Source of the DNA: Daphnia carinata
Lineage: Eukaryota > Arthropoda > Branchiopoda > Diplostraca > Daphniidae
NCBI RefSeq assembly: GCF_022539665.2
Contig: NC_081335.1
Span: 5,766,001 to 5,830,000 of the forward strand
Length of the DNA: 64,000 nucleotides
Direction of reading: 5' to 3'
Part shown: one piece after another, positions 51,678 to 62,384 of the stretch
Layout: each line of letters begins with the position of its first letter
Position numbering within the stretch: the first letter of the stretch is position 1
Position numbers and translations under genes: made by a program
The notes under the pieces: generated by a model
What the model was told of the DNA's origin: nothing
Databases searched by the model: none
The model's input: only the letters and a program-made list of their open reading frames with translations

Positions 51678-54291
51678 AAAAATTACACGTTATGGTCTGC
51701 TGATCTGACCTGTTATTATTATTATTGCTAGGTGGCCTCGATGAAGAGGACGCAACTGGCGTCGGTCTGTTTGGAAATCGAGAAGGTTGGTGTTGGTAAG
51801 GGTTAGGATTAAAATTATTATTATTATTATAATTGTTACTGGGACGATGCTGGGGAGGCCTCCAGTTTCTGTCTTGATTGGCGTTATTCAATTGGAATGA
51901 AACTTGTTTCCTATAAGGAGTGCCTGGTGTAGCCGCAGAGTAATCTTTCCTATCTTGCTGGAGTCGATTAACAGCCTGTATGAGTTCGTGAAGATCATCC
52001 TTGATCTCATCTTTGTCCGACTTTGGATTATCCCCTTGCTTATGGCTATGGCGAATATTGGTAACGGCACTGCTTACAATTTCTTTCTGGTCACTTAACA
52101 TTTGCTTAAGTTCTTTTAATTCCGAATTTTTTGTGCTAAATGACTCGTCGATTGCCCTAACAAATTCATGTTTCTCATTGTCCGTTTCCAAGGCTTCCAG
52201 CCGAACGGCGTAAACGCGAGTTGCTGCTACGAGCTCGTGAAAATCTTTGAATTCCTTATATCTGACCTTAGCTTGCAATTTTGAATCCAATCCATCGATA
52301 AATTTCTGCATGAGAATAACTGCGAAAGATTTTTCCATATAACCATCAGGGTATGCCTTTTTAAAAATTTCTTGTAGACGATGAGCATAATCTACAATTT
52401 TTTCCCCAGGTTTACGTTTAGCTTTATTGAATTTCTTGATGTATACATCAACATTTTCATCCCCGTGAAAGTGATCGAGCAAAGCCGTTTTAATGGAGCC
52501 ATAGTCGTATGGATGCTGTTTAATTAAGGTTTGTATGAGTGAAAAAGCTTTATCTGTTAATTTTGCTCGCATCATCTGAATAATCTTTCCTTCAGACCAT
52601 CCTGCCCCATCAACTATACTCTCAAAAGATTCTAGCCAAGAGTCAAAGCGAGTAATTGGATTACCGGAGAAGGGAGGAAGTAATTGTAAGCGTGAAAAGG
52701 TATGCTGGTTGTTTTGTAAATTATTTAAATCGTTTACCGTAGCTGCCCTGGTAGGGGAATAAGAGTAAGCCATATTGTTGGTAAAAAAAGTTATAGGAGA
52801 GTTTGGAGCCCTGTGATGGCGAGATTGCGTGGTGCCCGGAATGCGCTTCGAAACTGGCCGGAATTCGCCAATATTGTTGTCGGTCAGTGGTATCGACGGT
52901 TTCGGAATCGTAGTCGTTCTGTCTTGCGCTTGTCGTTCTGCTGTGATGATGTCGGACAAGTTGGGGTAATTTCCAGCACTTCCTGGGTTTCCCGAATGGA
53001 CGATAGCAACTGTTTCAATTGTTTGGCAGTCTGGGCGAGGAGGTCTTTGACGATGGTCGATAGCTGCTTGTGGCACGGTCTTGCAACTCTCCGGAAGTGG
53101 GTCAATCTGTTCCCGAGGAGTATCAGTTCGGGTAACAGTGATTCCAAGCTGGTGATTGATTATAGTTTTCTTATGAACGAGAGTAGGTTTAATATGGCCG
53201 TGAGAAGAGACAGCTGGAATTCCAACAAGGTTTTCTCTAGGTGGATCGAGAATTCGAACGTTTCCAGGATCAGAAACTCGTATCGCCTCTCCTCCTCGCT
53301 GATTTGCGTCGTCGCTCTCGGCACAAAGCCGAAGAGGGTCGTGTCCTTCGCTGGTACGAGCGACTGTAGTTCCTCTATGCTGTACGTCTGTCCTAGCAGG
53401 AACGTCGTAAACTGCCTCGCATACGTCGTAAAGGACGTCGTCAACTCGGACGCCTGTTGATCCGCCTTCCGCGTCGTCCGCTTTATCTGCCCGCTGGCCC
53501 TCACTTCTTGAATCGCAGCTAAGTATTTCAGGAATATTGTCGGCGTCTCCACGTCCGTCAGCAACTGCGGTTTGCCCAGGGGGCGGTCCCTCAGCCCGAA
53601 ATCGTTCAGTAGCCGGTTCAGCTGGTCCCAAATTTTCGGGTCGTGTGACTGGAAGTCCAACACCCTCTCCTTCAGGCACTTGAGTGCTAATATCAGGGAC
53701 GGAATTGGACTCGACGGCGTCGGAAATACTTTGGATGGATTGCTCTGGATCTCGTGGTATAGGTGATGGAGACTCAAGTTGAGGTGATCGTCCATTCACT
53801 GGGCTTTTCTTTTGAAAGAAGCTTAAAAGAGTACTCGAGAGGAGACTAGCCTTTGATTCGCTTTTCGTAGGTGATTTTGGAGGAGCAAGACGAGAAAAGA
53901 ACTTAGCATAAACCGATCGTGGACGTTGAGTGGCTGCGGCAGTAGACTTAGCACGTCTACCAGTTTGTTTATTGGTGGGTTTAACGAACGGAGCGACTTC
54001 CTCATAAGCAGGATTCGACCGTAATTTACGTAACTGAGTATTATCTGTCTGCACTTCAGGTTTCAAAACAGGGGAAGCAGATTTCTTAACGGCCTCAGTG
54101 TCTGCTTCCGACGCTTTACAGCCCTGAAACTTATCTAACGTGGACGAAGAACGACCTGGTAGTTTCTCAAAATCAATTAACTTAGCAACTGTTTCGTCGG
54201 TTATTTGTACCACTGCCGTTAGGGGAACAAGGGGGGTGCTTACAGGCGTGCGAGGTATCCTATGTCCGCCAGAAATGACATCATCCGTCAT
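51481..54291 (-). CDS. gag: Element B gag (936 codons, long reading)
   Basis: ATG 54291 lies 34 nt inside the LTR. Residues 1-165 match the start of A. Residues of the next 350 codons are Pro, Glu and Arg rich with no known motif, and share DNA with a second open frame (53795-52884). The capsid follows (MAYSYSPTRAATVNDL near 52765, RFDSWLESFES near 52650, HFHGDENVD near 52470), then two CCHC knuckles (CNFCVYRGHTQSNC near 51690-51650 and CYSCREIGHKSNIC near 51603-51562). Pol continues in a +1 frame. At 936 codons this is much longer than usual Ty3 Gag. Confidence 0.82.
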   Translation of the reverse strand: MTDDVISGGHRIPRTPVSTPLVPLTAVVQITDETVAKLIDFEKLPGRSSSTLDKFQGCKASEADTEAVKKSASPVLKPEVQTDNTQLRKLRSNPAYEEVAPFVKPTNKQTGRRAKSTAAATQRPRSVYAKFFSRLAPPKSPTKSESKASLLSSTLLSFFQKKSPVNGRSPQLESPSPIPRDPEQSIQSISDAVESNSVPDISTQVPEGEGVGLPVTRPENLGPAEPATERFRAEGPPPGQTAVADGRGDADNIPEILSCDSRSEGQRADKADDAEGGSTGVRVDDVLYDVCEAVYDVPARTDVQHRGTTVARTSEGHDPLRLCAESDDANQRGGEAIRVSDPGNVRILDPPRENLVGIPAVSSHGHIKPTLVHKKTIINHQLGITVTRTDTPREQIDPLPESCKTVPQAAIDHRQRPPRPDCQTIETVAIVHSGNPGSAGNYPNLSDIITAERQAQDRTTTIPKPSIPLTDNNIGEFRPVSKRIPGTTQSRHHRAPNSPITFFTNNMAYSYSPTRAATVNDLNNLQNNQHTFSRLQLLPPFSGNPITRFDSWLESFESIVDGAGWSEGKIIQMMRAKLTDKAFSLIQTLIKQHPYDYGSIKTALLDHFHGDENVDVYIKKFNKAKRKPGEKIVDYAHRLQEIFKKAYPDGYMEKSFAVILMQKFIDGLDSKLQAKVRYKEFKDFHELVAATRVYAVRLEALETDNEKHEFVRAIDESFSTKNSELKELKQMLSDQKEIVSSAVTNIRHSHKQGDNPKSDKDEIKDDLHELIQAVNRLQQDRKDYSAATPGTPYRKQVSFQLNNANQDRNWRPPQHRPSNNYNNNNNFNPNPYQHQPSRFPNRPTPVASSSSRPPSNNNNNRSDQQTITCNFCVYRGHTQSNCRQFQRHTLEQAQPPICYSCREIGHKSNICPKYRNSQRPNIPGPLDTRETSSYQL
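52884..53795 (-). CDS. gag: Second reading frame overlapping gag of element B
   Basis: ATG 53795 starts a frame that is open to 53160, then, after one TAA, again from 53147 to 52884 in the same frame. It encodes the PKIWDQL, FLKYLAAIQE, TTYARQFTTFLLGQ and LFGFVPRA blocks conserved in R and A, followed by Leu-rich helices. In A this frame runs into the capsid. It is therefore likely to be the ancestral Gag matrix-like domain, with the long reading laid over it. Both frames stay open in A and B. Confidence 0.6.
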
Positions 54292-54304
54292 TGTGGTTGA
54301 GTTC

Positions 54305-54322
54305 GAGAAACCGCTGCCACCA
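54305..54322 (-). promoter_or_regulatory. Element B primer-binding site
   Basis: On the minus strand TGGTGGCAGCGGTTTCTC begins 3 bp after the LTR and lies between the LTR hairpin and the gag ATG. It is nearly identical to the site in A. Confidence 0.65.
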
Positions 54323-54325
54323 TAA

Positions 54326-55060
54326 TGTAAAGCATCTTCCCGTGTGGGAAGATGAACTTTACGGAATTAAGACAATAAAATGATATTGAACTCAGAGGCG
54401 TTTTTACCCACAATGACGTCTGTGTTTATTATAGCTAAGACACAACAATTAAAAAGATAAGAGAGCAACAGATAAGAAGGAACATTTGAGGAAACAGTTA
54501 AAAGAAAGAACAAATAACCCGGGGGTCTTACCGTGAACTCACGAGTGAAAGAGTGGAAGAGAAACGACACAAGGCGAACTTGGAATTCGGCTTCTACACA
54601 AGCGGTACACGACAAGAGTTCAGACACTTTAGAGTGGACAACAATGTCCGAAAAACTTGGGACGAGAACGAGATTTTACTCAAAGGTTTAAGTATGGAAA
54701 CATTAACTAAGACACAATACTACTCAAAAAGGCAAGGAAGATAGGCTTAAGGCAACTACTTGTCTCGGCTGCAACTACTTGTCTGATCTTCATCAATAGC
54801 TGGGTTCATCACGAAACTTTGCATCTTGCAAAAGTGGCGTGATTGGGCGGAGCTTGTGTAACTCACGCGTGCAGCCAATCAGAGGATGCCGTTCGATGTG
54901 GCGTGGTGTTGGGGCGTATCGTCTGCGTGAGTCACCTGCAGGTGTTCATTTGGGTCAGCTGCACTGCGTACATAGTGTTGCAATTGTCGTGCCCAGACTT
55001 GTATTCACTACTGAAGCAAAAGCGAGAAAAAGTTAAAGTAGTATATTCGGCTTCGTTACA
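54326..55060 (-). repeat. Element B 5' LTR, complete
   Basis: The 735 bp begin TGTAAAG and end CTTCGTTACA on the plus strand. CCTT at 55061 is the duplication. The 20 terminal bases absent from the 3' copy are present here and resemble the end of A's LTR (CTTCGTTACA at 39818-39827). Confidence 0.92.
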
Positions 55061-55064
55061 CCTT

Positions 55065-56455
55065 GGATCAGTTTAAGTAGCCAATGAAACAAATGGCCAT
55101 TTCGGGGCCCTTGTGTCCGGATTAGTTTGCTCTACATTATAAAACAGAGACATAATGTTCCTCATCAGCCGATTTCAGAAGATAATGAGCCCTTCGTACT
55201 TGTGTGGGTAAAGGCCATAAACAGTTTTTATTCCTTCAACCATGAGCTTAATCAGCGAATTATCTAAAGGGGAAAATGTATTGTTATGTAATAATAAATG
55301 TTGGTTATAATTTTTCTCAATATCTTTCTGGTAGTTTTACCTTTGATAACGAAGGATATCTTTGTGAAGAAAGCTCTCTGGTTACGTGTTCACATGGACT
55401 AAGCACCTGGATAACTTCTTCCAGAAGGTCCCACTTTTCATCTTCGAAAGCTAAATCCATTCGGTGGAACTCGCCAATAGCTGCACCGATGGGTATTTTC
55501 AGGTCCAACATGCTTTTTACCATAATAAGCTAGCCGTTCCACCCTGTGACGACATCTTGCTGCAATTGATGTCCATTAAGACCACCTTTGTATGAGCAAT
55601 GTTTGTTGAGAACATGAACTGCTGAATGGCTAGAATAGAAGTACGTGACGACTTTTCTACACTGCTTCGTAGTGCAGGATACAATGGTGGAATTAATGGC
55701 CTCGGTTACAGCAATGTGAAGAGTGTGGGGAACACAGGGAATATGATTCTAAAGGCTTAAGTAAGAAAACAGGTATTTAGATGTTGAAACTGGCTGGCTA
55801 CCTTAAATATGTTATATTTTAATCAAAAACACCAATAACCATTGTCTATTTGACATAGATCGTTAATAAAGTTGTAATGCGTTTCAAAATAATACCATGT
55901 CTTACCTTTGTCCATAAACATTTACGTTAGCTGGTTGATAGCGGCAGCAACATTGGCCACGTTGCCACTTATTACACAAACCACTTTGTCAGTAATTCCC
56001 CAATCGAACGCCACCGTTTGCAACTTGTTCCTCCGGCTGCTTGCCGTATGCGAGTCCGTCAGGTGAGTTGTGGGCAAAACGCGAGACTGTAATTGTCCAT
56101 TCACGATGAAGTGGACGGTTACAGTCATAAACGGTTCCATACGGCGAGATGACCAACCGTTGGTTGTCAAAGAAACATAAGCCGCAAATCGAAGTTCCTC
56201 AAACAACTCTGCCTTAGCACTTTGAAATTCACGAGGAATTAAAGTGTTAGTCAAATTTGTTCTAGAGGGCAGTATGACGCGAGGATTTAGGTACTCTGCT
56301 AGATCTTTGAAGCGTGAAAAATTTTGTAAAGAAAAATGTTTAAAACGTCGATTAACTATAGCGTATGTATAAAAAAAACCTCTATTTTCAACTACTTGAA
56401 TCGGTTGCATATTTCCGGTGATGAATCCAATCAACTTTTTATAAAAGCCTTGCAT
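55065..56455 (-). pseudogene. hAT transposase, main part
   Basis: Between 56455 and 55922 the reading shows MQPIQVVENRGF, LPSRTNL, VSLTTNGWSSR, FMTVTVHFIV and VISGNVANVAAAI, the order seen in ZBED-type hAT transposases. Near 55317-55523 a further block (EEVIQVLSPCEHVTRELSS) follows after stops and a gap. Several frame breaks show it is inactive. Confidence 0.75.
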
Positions 56456-56605
56456 AAAGACTCACTCAGTTGGATAAGGAACAACATGGGTATAGTACCT
56501 ACGACGTCGGCAGCTGGTTTCTGATGATGGAACGGCGTTCCACGAACCTTTATTATTAAAATTGTTGTTAAAAGTTATATTGTTGAAGTTTTATATTGTG
56601 ATTTA

Positions 56606-57007
56606 TCAAAGTATACCTTCGTTAAGGGCATTGGTAGCGCTAGAAGTGGATGGCGTGGCATCCGGCCGTTCTTTTTCAGCAACCTCATCCCAATAATTTT
56701 GGTAAATGTTATCTTGTGGGCCAGAATGATGAGTCTGCAGATACGCTTTCATGTTTGACGTATTCCCACTGGTCGAAATAGTATTACCACATTTGTTGTA
56801 TGTAACTTTGTGGTCTACAACATATCTATCCCCCCGGGTACGATAATTCCACAGTAAACTACTATTGGGTCCCATTTTCGGAAAATTTTGAGACACAAAC
56901 GTAAGAAAACTAGTAGAATGAACTATGAAAGCATCGTCTGTCAAAGGGCTTCGTTTATAAACAAAAACCATAACCCTAATTCGGGCAATTAAGGCATTGG
57001 CTAACAT
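56606..57007 (-). pseudogene. hAT transposase N-terminus with BED-like zinc finger
   Basis: The reading SSLLWNYRTRGD, then a Cys (NKC), a GNTSNMKAYL segment and HH is a BED finger with the first Cys lost. A possible short intron (gtatac near 56618 to catcag near 56522) would join it to the next part, but the joined frame does not stay open, so this is uncertain. Confidence 0.6.
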
Positions 57008-57101
57008 CGTTCAGCTTTTCATATCTTTTGTTAATTTGTGAGGGAAATCCTGATTTGGTGGTTATTATTAACTGTTAGATGGCATTGCGAAATATCGGGA
57101 T

Positions 57102-57191
57102 CATATTCACATATCGGATTTTTCGTTGTGATATATCATATCAGTTTCAGCCGTGTTTTCCGATACGGTATATCGATAATCGACATCCCTA
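57102..57191 (-). repeat. hAT terminal inverted repeat, right
   Basis: Reverse complement of 42208-42297 with about ten mismatches; begins TAGGGATGTCG when read on the minus strand. Confidence 0.8.
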
Positions 57192-58009
57192 GGAACTACT
57201 GGTATGGTCTGGTTTTCTCCAGCAGTGGGTTGCTCTGCAATGTCTTGCCGATCGTTTGGAAGTTTTTTTGCACAGTAAACAATATCTTGCGGGATCATCC
57301 AAATAGACACTGAAATTATTGCCTTTGTCATCATCGCCCCAGTTATGGGTAGAAATTGTTTCATAATGCTTCAATCATCGAATGACGTCTTTTGTTGGGC
57401 AACTTCGTAATGTATTTGGGCTTACTACTTTCCTAACAGCTGTCTTTGAAGCCTAGTTGCTCTTTGAAGTTCTGCAAATGTCTTGGAGTTCCAAAAAGAT
57501 GTTGTTCTATTAAAGAAACAACAGGATACGTAGGCTGCCTTGTATTTGGCTCAGAGTCAGCACCTTAAGCTGACATACTTCTGGGGCTGTTAAACTCTCT
57601 CTGGCGGATTGTCCCTGCGCTTGGCGTAGTCTTATCTATTCTAGAGGAAGAGATTTCTGGATGTTGTTCCTCACTGCTTGTTGCGGTTTCGTTTCTAGAC
57701 AGCGCGGTTTACATGTCACGAAGCGTATACATTCGTCTATTTGGATGCCGTCAGTAACTAGGTAAGCGCTATCTCTTGAGCAACGCCAATTCGTTAACAA
57801 CGGGTAACGAGCTGCGTTTCCGCCATTTGTCCAACTTGATTTGATAACTTATACTTTATTGACTTAAGCAATAAAATGAAATAGAAGAGAGGGATTCTAA
57901 GATAATTATTCTAAGCTTTTCTGAGAGACTTATAGATAGAGAGAAAGAAAGAAGTGAAGAAGAACTTGGGAGAAAAAAGAATGAGAGAGCGAAACTTGAT
58001 AATTCAAGG
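57192..58009. other. No recognised gene, two weak minus-strand open stretches
   Basis: Minus 57364-57192 encodes a short hydrophobic start that runs into the hAT end, and minus 57595-57440 encodes a stretch with PVVSLIEQHLFGTP. Neither resembles a family I know. They may be exons of a gene disrupted by the hAT element, or chance. Confidence 0.3.
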
Positions 58010-58870
58010 TGTCGCAGTATATTCACATTGAATACACATATATTTGTTTTTGGCTACATGTAGAAGTTTTAATCTAGCCTGTAAATGGATATAACTCATG
58101 GTATTATAGCGCATGCATATTGTGACGGGGAACTGCGGGGGAGCCGATGTAAGGGAGTAAGAACACTTGAGACAGTAATTAGAGGAGAACGGGGTGTATT
58201 TCGAAGGAACAATCTGAACACATTTTGAAGAAGACTGAACCCCGAACCTACTTAGGCTCGGGGTATTTAAAGGCAAGGATCACCTTGTTACGGGTGACGC
58301 CGGAAGAATCTAGGAAAAGATGGTCATCTAGATAACACCTAGATGACCGCTACGACGTTCTAACCCTTTTCTAGGGTAAAGTAGAAAGTGTATACGGAAG
58401 GAGTAGTTAAGATGGTCAAGTAGATAACTCTACTTGACCTTACAGTTCAAGACGAGAGAAGAGTTGCACGTGAAATCCATTAACACGTGTGTGTCCTTCG
58501 ATTCCACGTGACAATATTGACCTCAACCATTTATGTTCCTATTTACATATAGATGTATGGATATTAACTGGGCGTGCATATAACTCGTGGTATCATAGTC
58601 ATTTACATCACAGTGTATTCAAACAAAATTTGATGCCGTTTTTCTGTAGAAGTACAGATATTCCCTGAACATAGATATAATTCATGTAATCACTATTTAC
58701 TTGCATTGGCTACACGTGTATTTGATCTTATTTACAATTTAGCAATTTAGATATTGACAAAACCCATGTATTTCCGATCTCCAAGTGTAATTCGTCTGGA
58801 CTTAGGTAAAACTCTGGTATTACAGTGTGTTCACATTGAACGCAATTATATTTCTATTCTTTAATCTTTT
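58010..58870 (+). repeat. Diverged tandem repeats of about 100 bp
   Basis: Blocks like TATTCACATTGAA, then an ATATATTT run, then GGATATAACTCATGGTATTA recur near 58014-58110, 58540-58600, 58605-58700 and 58810-58860 with much divergence. A solo LTR interrupts the series at 58121. Confidence 0.45.
58121..58513 (-). mobile_element. Solo LTR of the element C family
   Basis: Reverse complement matches the C LTR over its whole length (393 against 396 bp) with scattered changes, TG...CA ends, and ATAT on both sides (58117-58120 and 58514-58517). The hairpins of the C LTR are kept. A solo LTR arises by recombination between the LTRs of a full element. Confidence 0.88.
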
Positions 58871-59514
58871 AAATCTCCGATGTTTCGTCTTTTTAATTTA
58901 ATCGAAAAGATGCTTTAATAATGCTTTAATAATAATTGTTTGTACAGTCGGGTATCGTTAAAACCGCAGATTTTGCTCAGATCTCTTCTAAGTGCCGCTA
59001 CATTTTGCAACGCAATATGACGACTTAGAATGTTGAAGCTTCACGCCAAAGATATTGTAACTAACGTATTTAAGTAGAAAAATGTTATGTAACGTTCCGT
59101 CTAAGGAATTCTAAGGATGTGCTATAAAACAATCTCACTCTCTCACTCTAATTTCCACGAGTTCCCCCTCAGCTCTCTCCCAAATCGCTCAGAAAAGCAA
59201 GGTATAGTACAGCCGTAATTTACCTCTTCTATTACACTGAATTAATTTAATCAGTAAAATAAATTATCAATTCTAATGTGACAGCATGAATGATTTCTTT
59301 GAAAACTTAGTTCCATTTGTTATTTTGCTTGCTTTTAAGGAACTTTCCAGGAATACCGATTATGCTGTCGTAGCATAAAAATTAAGGAATCGCCTAAAGC
59401 ACTTTAGTTATAGCTATTGTGATAAGATGAAAATGCCTTCATCCAAATTCCCAAAAACTTTAATTAAGCAAACATCAAATTGAAAGAGAAAACAGCGATT
59501 GTCGTTGAATTAGG

Positions 59515-59845
59515 AAATTGAATAGGAAATACAGTCCTATTTCTCCAAGAGAAATAGGACTGACTTTTCAACCTTTTAGGACAGTCCTATTTCTCCATGG
59601 CATTAGTCCGATTTTCCCACGTCATTAGTTCTATTTTTCCTTAGAGATAGTCCCATTCCTTTTACCTTATTCCACTAGGAAGGAAGAGCCTCCAGTCCAG
59701 TAGGCGATATATTAAGAGCGTCGTATTATATCCTTTTTTTGTAAGACCGATGGTGTTAACTCATTACTTATTGGTTCACAAAACATTTATTCCTTATCCT
59801 ATTATTATTTAAATTGCACTGGAACGTGAACTATAACTAAAACTT
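59515..59845 (-). repeat. Inner inverted repeat with AAATAGGACT motifs, right copy
   Basis: Reverse complement of 41080-41350. Shared landmarks are TTGTGAACCA, AATGAGTTAAC, GGAGGCTC and several GGAGAAATAGGACT motifs including the ATGGAGAAATAGGACTGTCC block. Confidence 0.65.
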
Positions 59846-59928
59846 AAAGGGCCTGCATCTCCATCATTTGTCGCACCATCGACCAAAGACTATAGCTGAA
59901 TTCAAGAAGATAAAAGTCTATTACGCTA

Positions 59929-60338
59929 TTATGCCCTACAACAGTACAAGCAAGACTGAAAGAAGTTAAATAGGCTAGCTCCCCACAATACAATCGATAG
60001 CCTAAATCCAGCAGGATGGGATCCTATCACAATCCATTCACACCATTCTCGTATATTACCGGTATAGTTCATATAATGCTGACCCATCTCGCCGTATGTG
60101 GCGTGATCGGCTTGACATGCGGAGACGTCCGGTTCAATGGTCGGGGCAATATTTTTTTTTTCGCACTTTTTTTGGTCATAACAAATTTTCCCAGTTGCAT
60201 TCATGTTTTACTTGTTCATACAACTATCAGCAAAGAATACAATGCAAGCCTTACCATCCTGGTAATGCTTTAAGGTGTAACACAGGTAGTCCCGTGTTGG
60301 GTTCTCTTTGGTGGCAATCCGTCTGAGGTCTTTCATAA
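59929..60338 (-). CDS. Unknown small gene or exon (one in-frame stop)
   Basis: The frame from ATG 60338 runs to 59929 with one TAA near 60208. It encodes a Cys-rich protein with an N-glycosylation-type site (NYTGN) and a hydrophobic Cys-containing end (LFNFFQSCLYCC). I do not recognise it. The region lies in the right limb of the inverted structure, where the left limb has no matching sequence left. Confidence 0.3.
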
Positions 60339-61016
60339 CGTTTGCGGTTAAGTTAACTATTAATAGTAGAAGAATATTATTGAATTTTCATCTTTACGAA
60401 AGCAAGTTTCTCACTAAGAGCGAGAGGAACTGTTGAGATACAACGAAAGTGGATGACGGAGGAGCTGGTAGGACATGGTAGAAGGCTGAAGAAGTAATTA
60501 TTTGTAACGTAACATTTTAACAATTCCTAAACATCCCCAAGAGGAGGATTCTACGGTAGAAGTGGATGACCCAGAATGATATAACATTACTCATCACGTG
60601 ACGTATTTCCCCGAAAGATTAAGGTAATATTGGTAATGACATTGAAAAAATTGATGAAGATGATTTATGGGTGCTTAAGCCGAGGAAGTTGAAGATTGTG
60701 GCCGTCGGCAAATAGATAAAGGAGATTTGCAAAAGTAGAAGATCATCGGCTTAAGCTGCTTAAGACTTAGGGTTGCACCACATTTAACGATTAACAGAAA
60801 TGACCTTGTCTCCCGGAAGCTAATAACGACTGCCGGAGCGAATTGGAAGAAAAGATTTACGTAACTCCAGCTAATTTCAGTCACTTTGAGCGCCACCACG
60901 TCAGCGCTGAACCCTTCGCACATATCCTCAGGCTAATTTTCCGCGTCGTCTAGCAGCTCCATCTTCTCCACACTCCCCACATTTTCCGTTGACAATGTCA
61001 TCCTTGGTGAATCTCG

Positions 61017-62063
61017 TTGTATCTCCTGTTCTTTGTGTGTTGCCTCCTCTTCTTTGGTCGAATCTTCCAGTCCCACCACCACGACGAAGGCGCAGGGCCG
61101 GACCTCAACTTTAATCGATTCGCAACCATTTACCAGACCTGTTTTCAGAAGCTGCAATCCCAAGAATATCATACGAAAGCGATGGAAGAAGAGAAGAAAC
61201 ATTTGCCAAACCCCAACGAATCGAAAATGGAGGTAAATCTATTTTCTATACCGCTACATTCTTCAGTATTTTGTTAACAAAACGTTTTCTGCAGCAACCA
61301 TCATATGAGAAACCGACGGAGCCGTCCTACAAGATTTATGAGGAGGTAAAGAACAAGTGCTAATTTTGCTTACTAATTGATTAGGTAATAATTGGAATAT
61401 AAGTGCTAATTGAATAAGACTAAAAGATGGTTTACTTTCTTGCTACCTGATTTTGCATCAGCAAAAAAAACCATCAATAAGAGTACATACACATGGAGGT
61501 GTACCTCCGACCTTTTGGGAACCCATATAAAGCTATCGTGAAACAAAAGAAAAACAACCTTATTGGACTGCTTAGTGAGTTGCGATAATGCTGATTTCTC
61601 CCTTGTTTCCCACGATCAAGCGAACATCCACAATCAATCATGAGACATTGGAAACCAGAAAAGGGTAGGTGTTTTTAGAAACATTTTATTTCAGTTTCCA
61701 TATCTATAACTTGGAAAAATTATACTTTATAGGTTGGCATCTTCAGAAAAAAGAAGAAAGCCTGCGTCGATCACAAGTTTACGGACCCCACAGATATTAT
61801 ATTCTCCGAATTGAAGAAACAGACGTTGATTGACGGAAGAAACATGCCGGTTGTTTATTTTGGCACTCATCGTTTACGGTGAATTAAATAAATAAATAAC
61901 ATCATGAGTATAGTAAAAATGCTTCAAGTTTATATTCCAGTTCGAAAGGGCGAAGGTTATGACCGCTAATCCCAGAAAAGATGGCCCATTCTTTCATTTA
62001 GTCCGGTCCGGAAGCGTCAACTGGAAAACTGCAAAACACGGTTTATGTACGCAACCTTCATGA
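61017..62063 (+). pseudogene. Unknown gene beta, exon-like segments in the right arm
   Basis: Segments in order: 61017-61220 (hydrophobic start, SHHHDEGAGP, EEEKKHLPNP), 61294-61350 (EKPTEPSYKIYEE, bounded by ctgcag and gtaaag), 61732-61878 (VGIFRKKKKAC, DPTDIIFSELKKQ), and 61941-62063 (AKVMTANPRKD, ending at a TGA). Introns would be short, as in arthropods, with an acceptor tattccag before 61941. The last junction does not keep frame with the obvious donor, so it may be dead. No known family. Confidence 0.35.
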
Positions 62064-62384
62064 AACAGGTGCGTTTAATTATCTTGGTAATGTAATGAAA
62101 ATTAATTATAACCTATTTATTTCTATATAGCTCTTCACAATTAATAGGTTCATCAAGAACGACGAGAATGATATAAAACAAGTACCCTTACTGTTTTGTC
62201 GCAGGACTAGGAGAAGAGCAGCCGATTCGAGGACTAAGATTTTATCCTTTAAATAAGTTTTTATTTTGACTAATAAAATCACTATAAAAAAAAATGAGTT
62301 TTCTATAGCGCCGTCTATGAGAAGATTCAGGTACAGCTACTTTATCGTCTTCAAATAGTTTATTATGTAAAAATACTAAATTTT

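Larger units (their letters stand above)
42505..55060 (-). mobile_element. Element B: env-bearing Ty3/gypsy retroelement related to A
   Basis: LTRs at 54326-55060 (5', 735 bp) and 42505-43219 (3', 715 bp, inner 20 bp missing) differ by two bases over the shared part. The minus strand reads gag, pol, X, Y and an env cut short at the 3' LTR. Gag and pol frames are long and nearly intact but have a frameshift before the integrase core and another near the pol tail. Same gene order as element A; much younger. Confidence 0.92.
42208..57191 (-). mobile_element. hAT DNA transposon split by element B
   Basis: Terminal inverted repeats of about 85 bp begin TAGGGATGTCGATTATCGAT at 42208 and, in reverse complement, at 57191, with about ten mismatches. 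Minus-strand fragments of a BED-finger hAT transposase lie between. Without element B it would be about 2.4 kb. No 8-bp target duplication could be seen (GTGTAAAG against GGAACTAC), so one flank has changed or the end is older than its neighbours. Confidence 0.8.

Noticed and set aside
52813..53460. Plus-strand 215-codon frame opposite gag of B
   Set aside because: Antisense to two gag readings, no motif, absent in A.
27787..58513. LTR at 58121 as the partner of the C LTRs
   Set aside because: It is in the opposite orientation, has its own ATAT flanks and more differences; C already has two matching LTRs.
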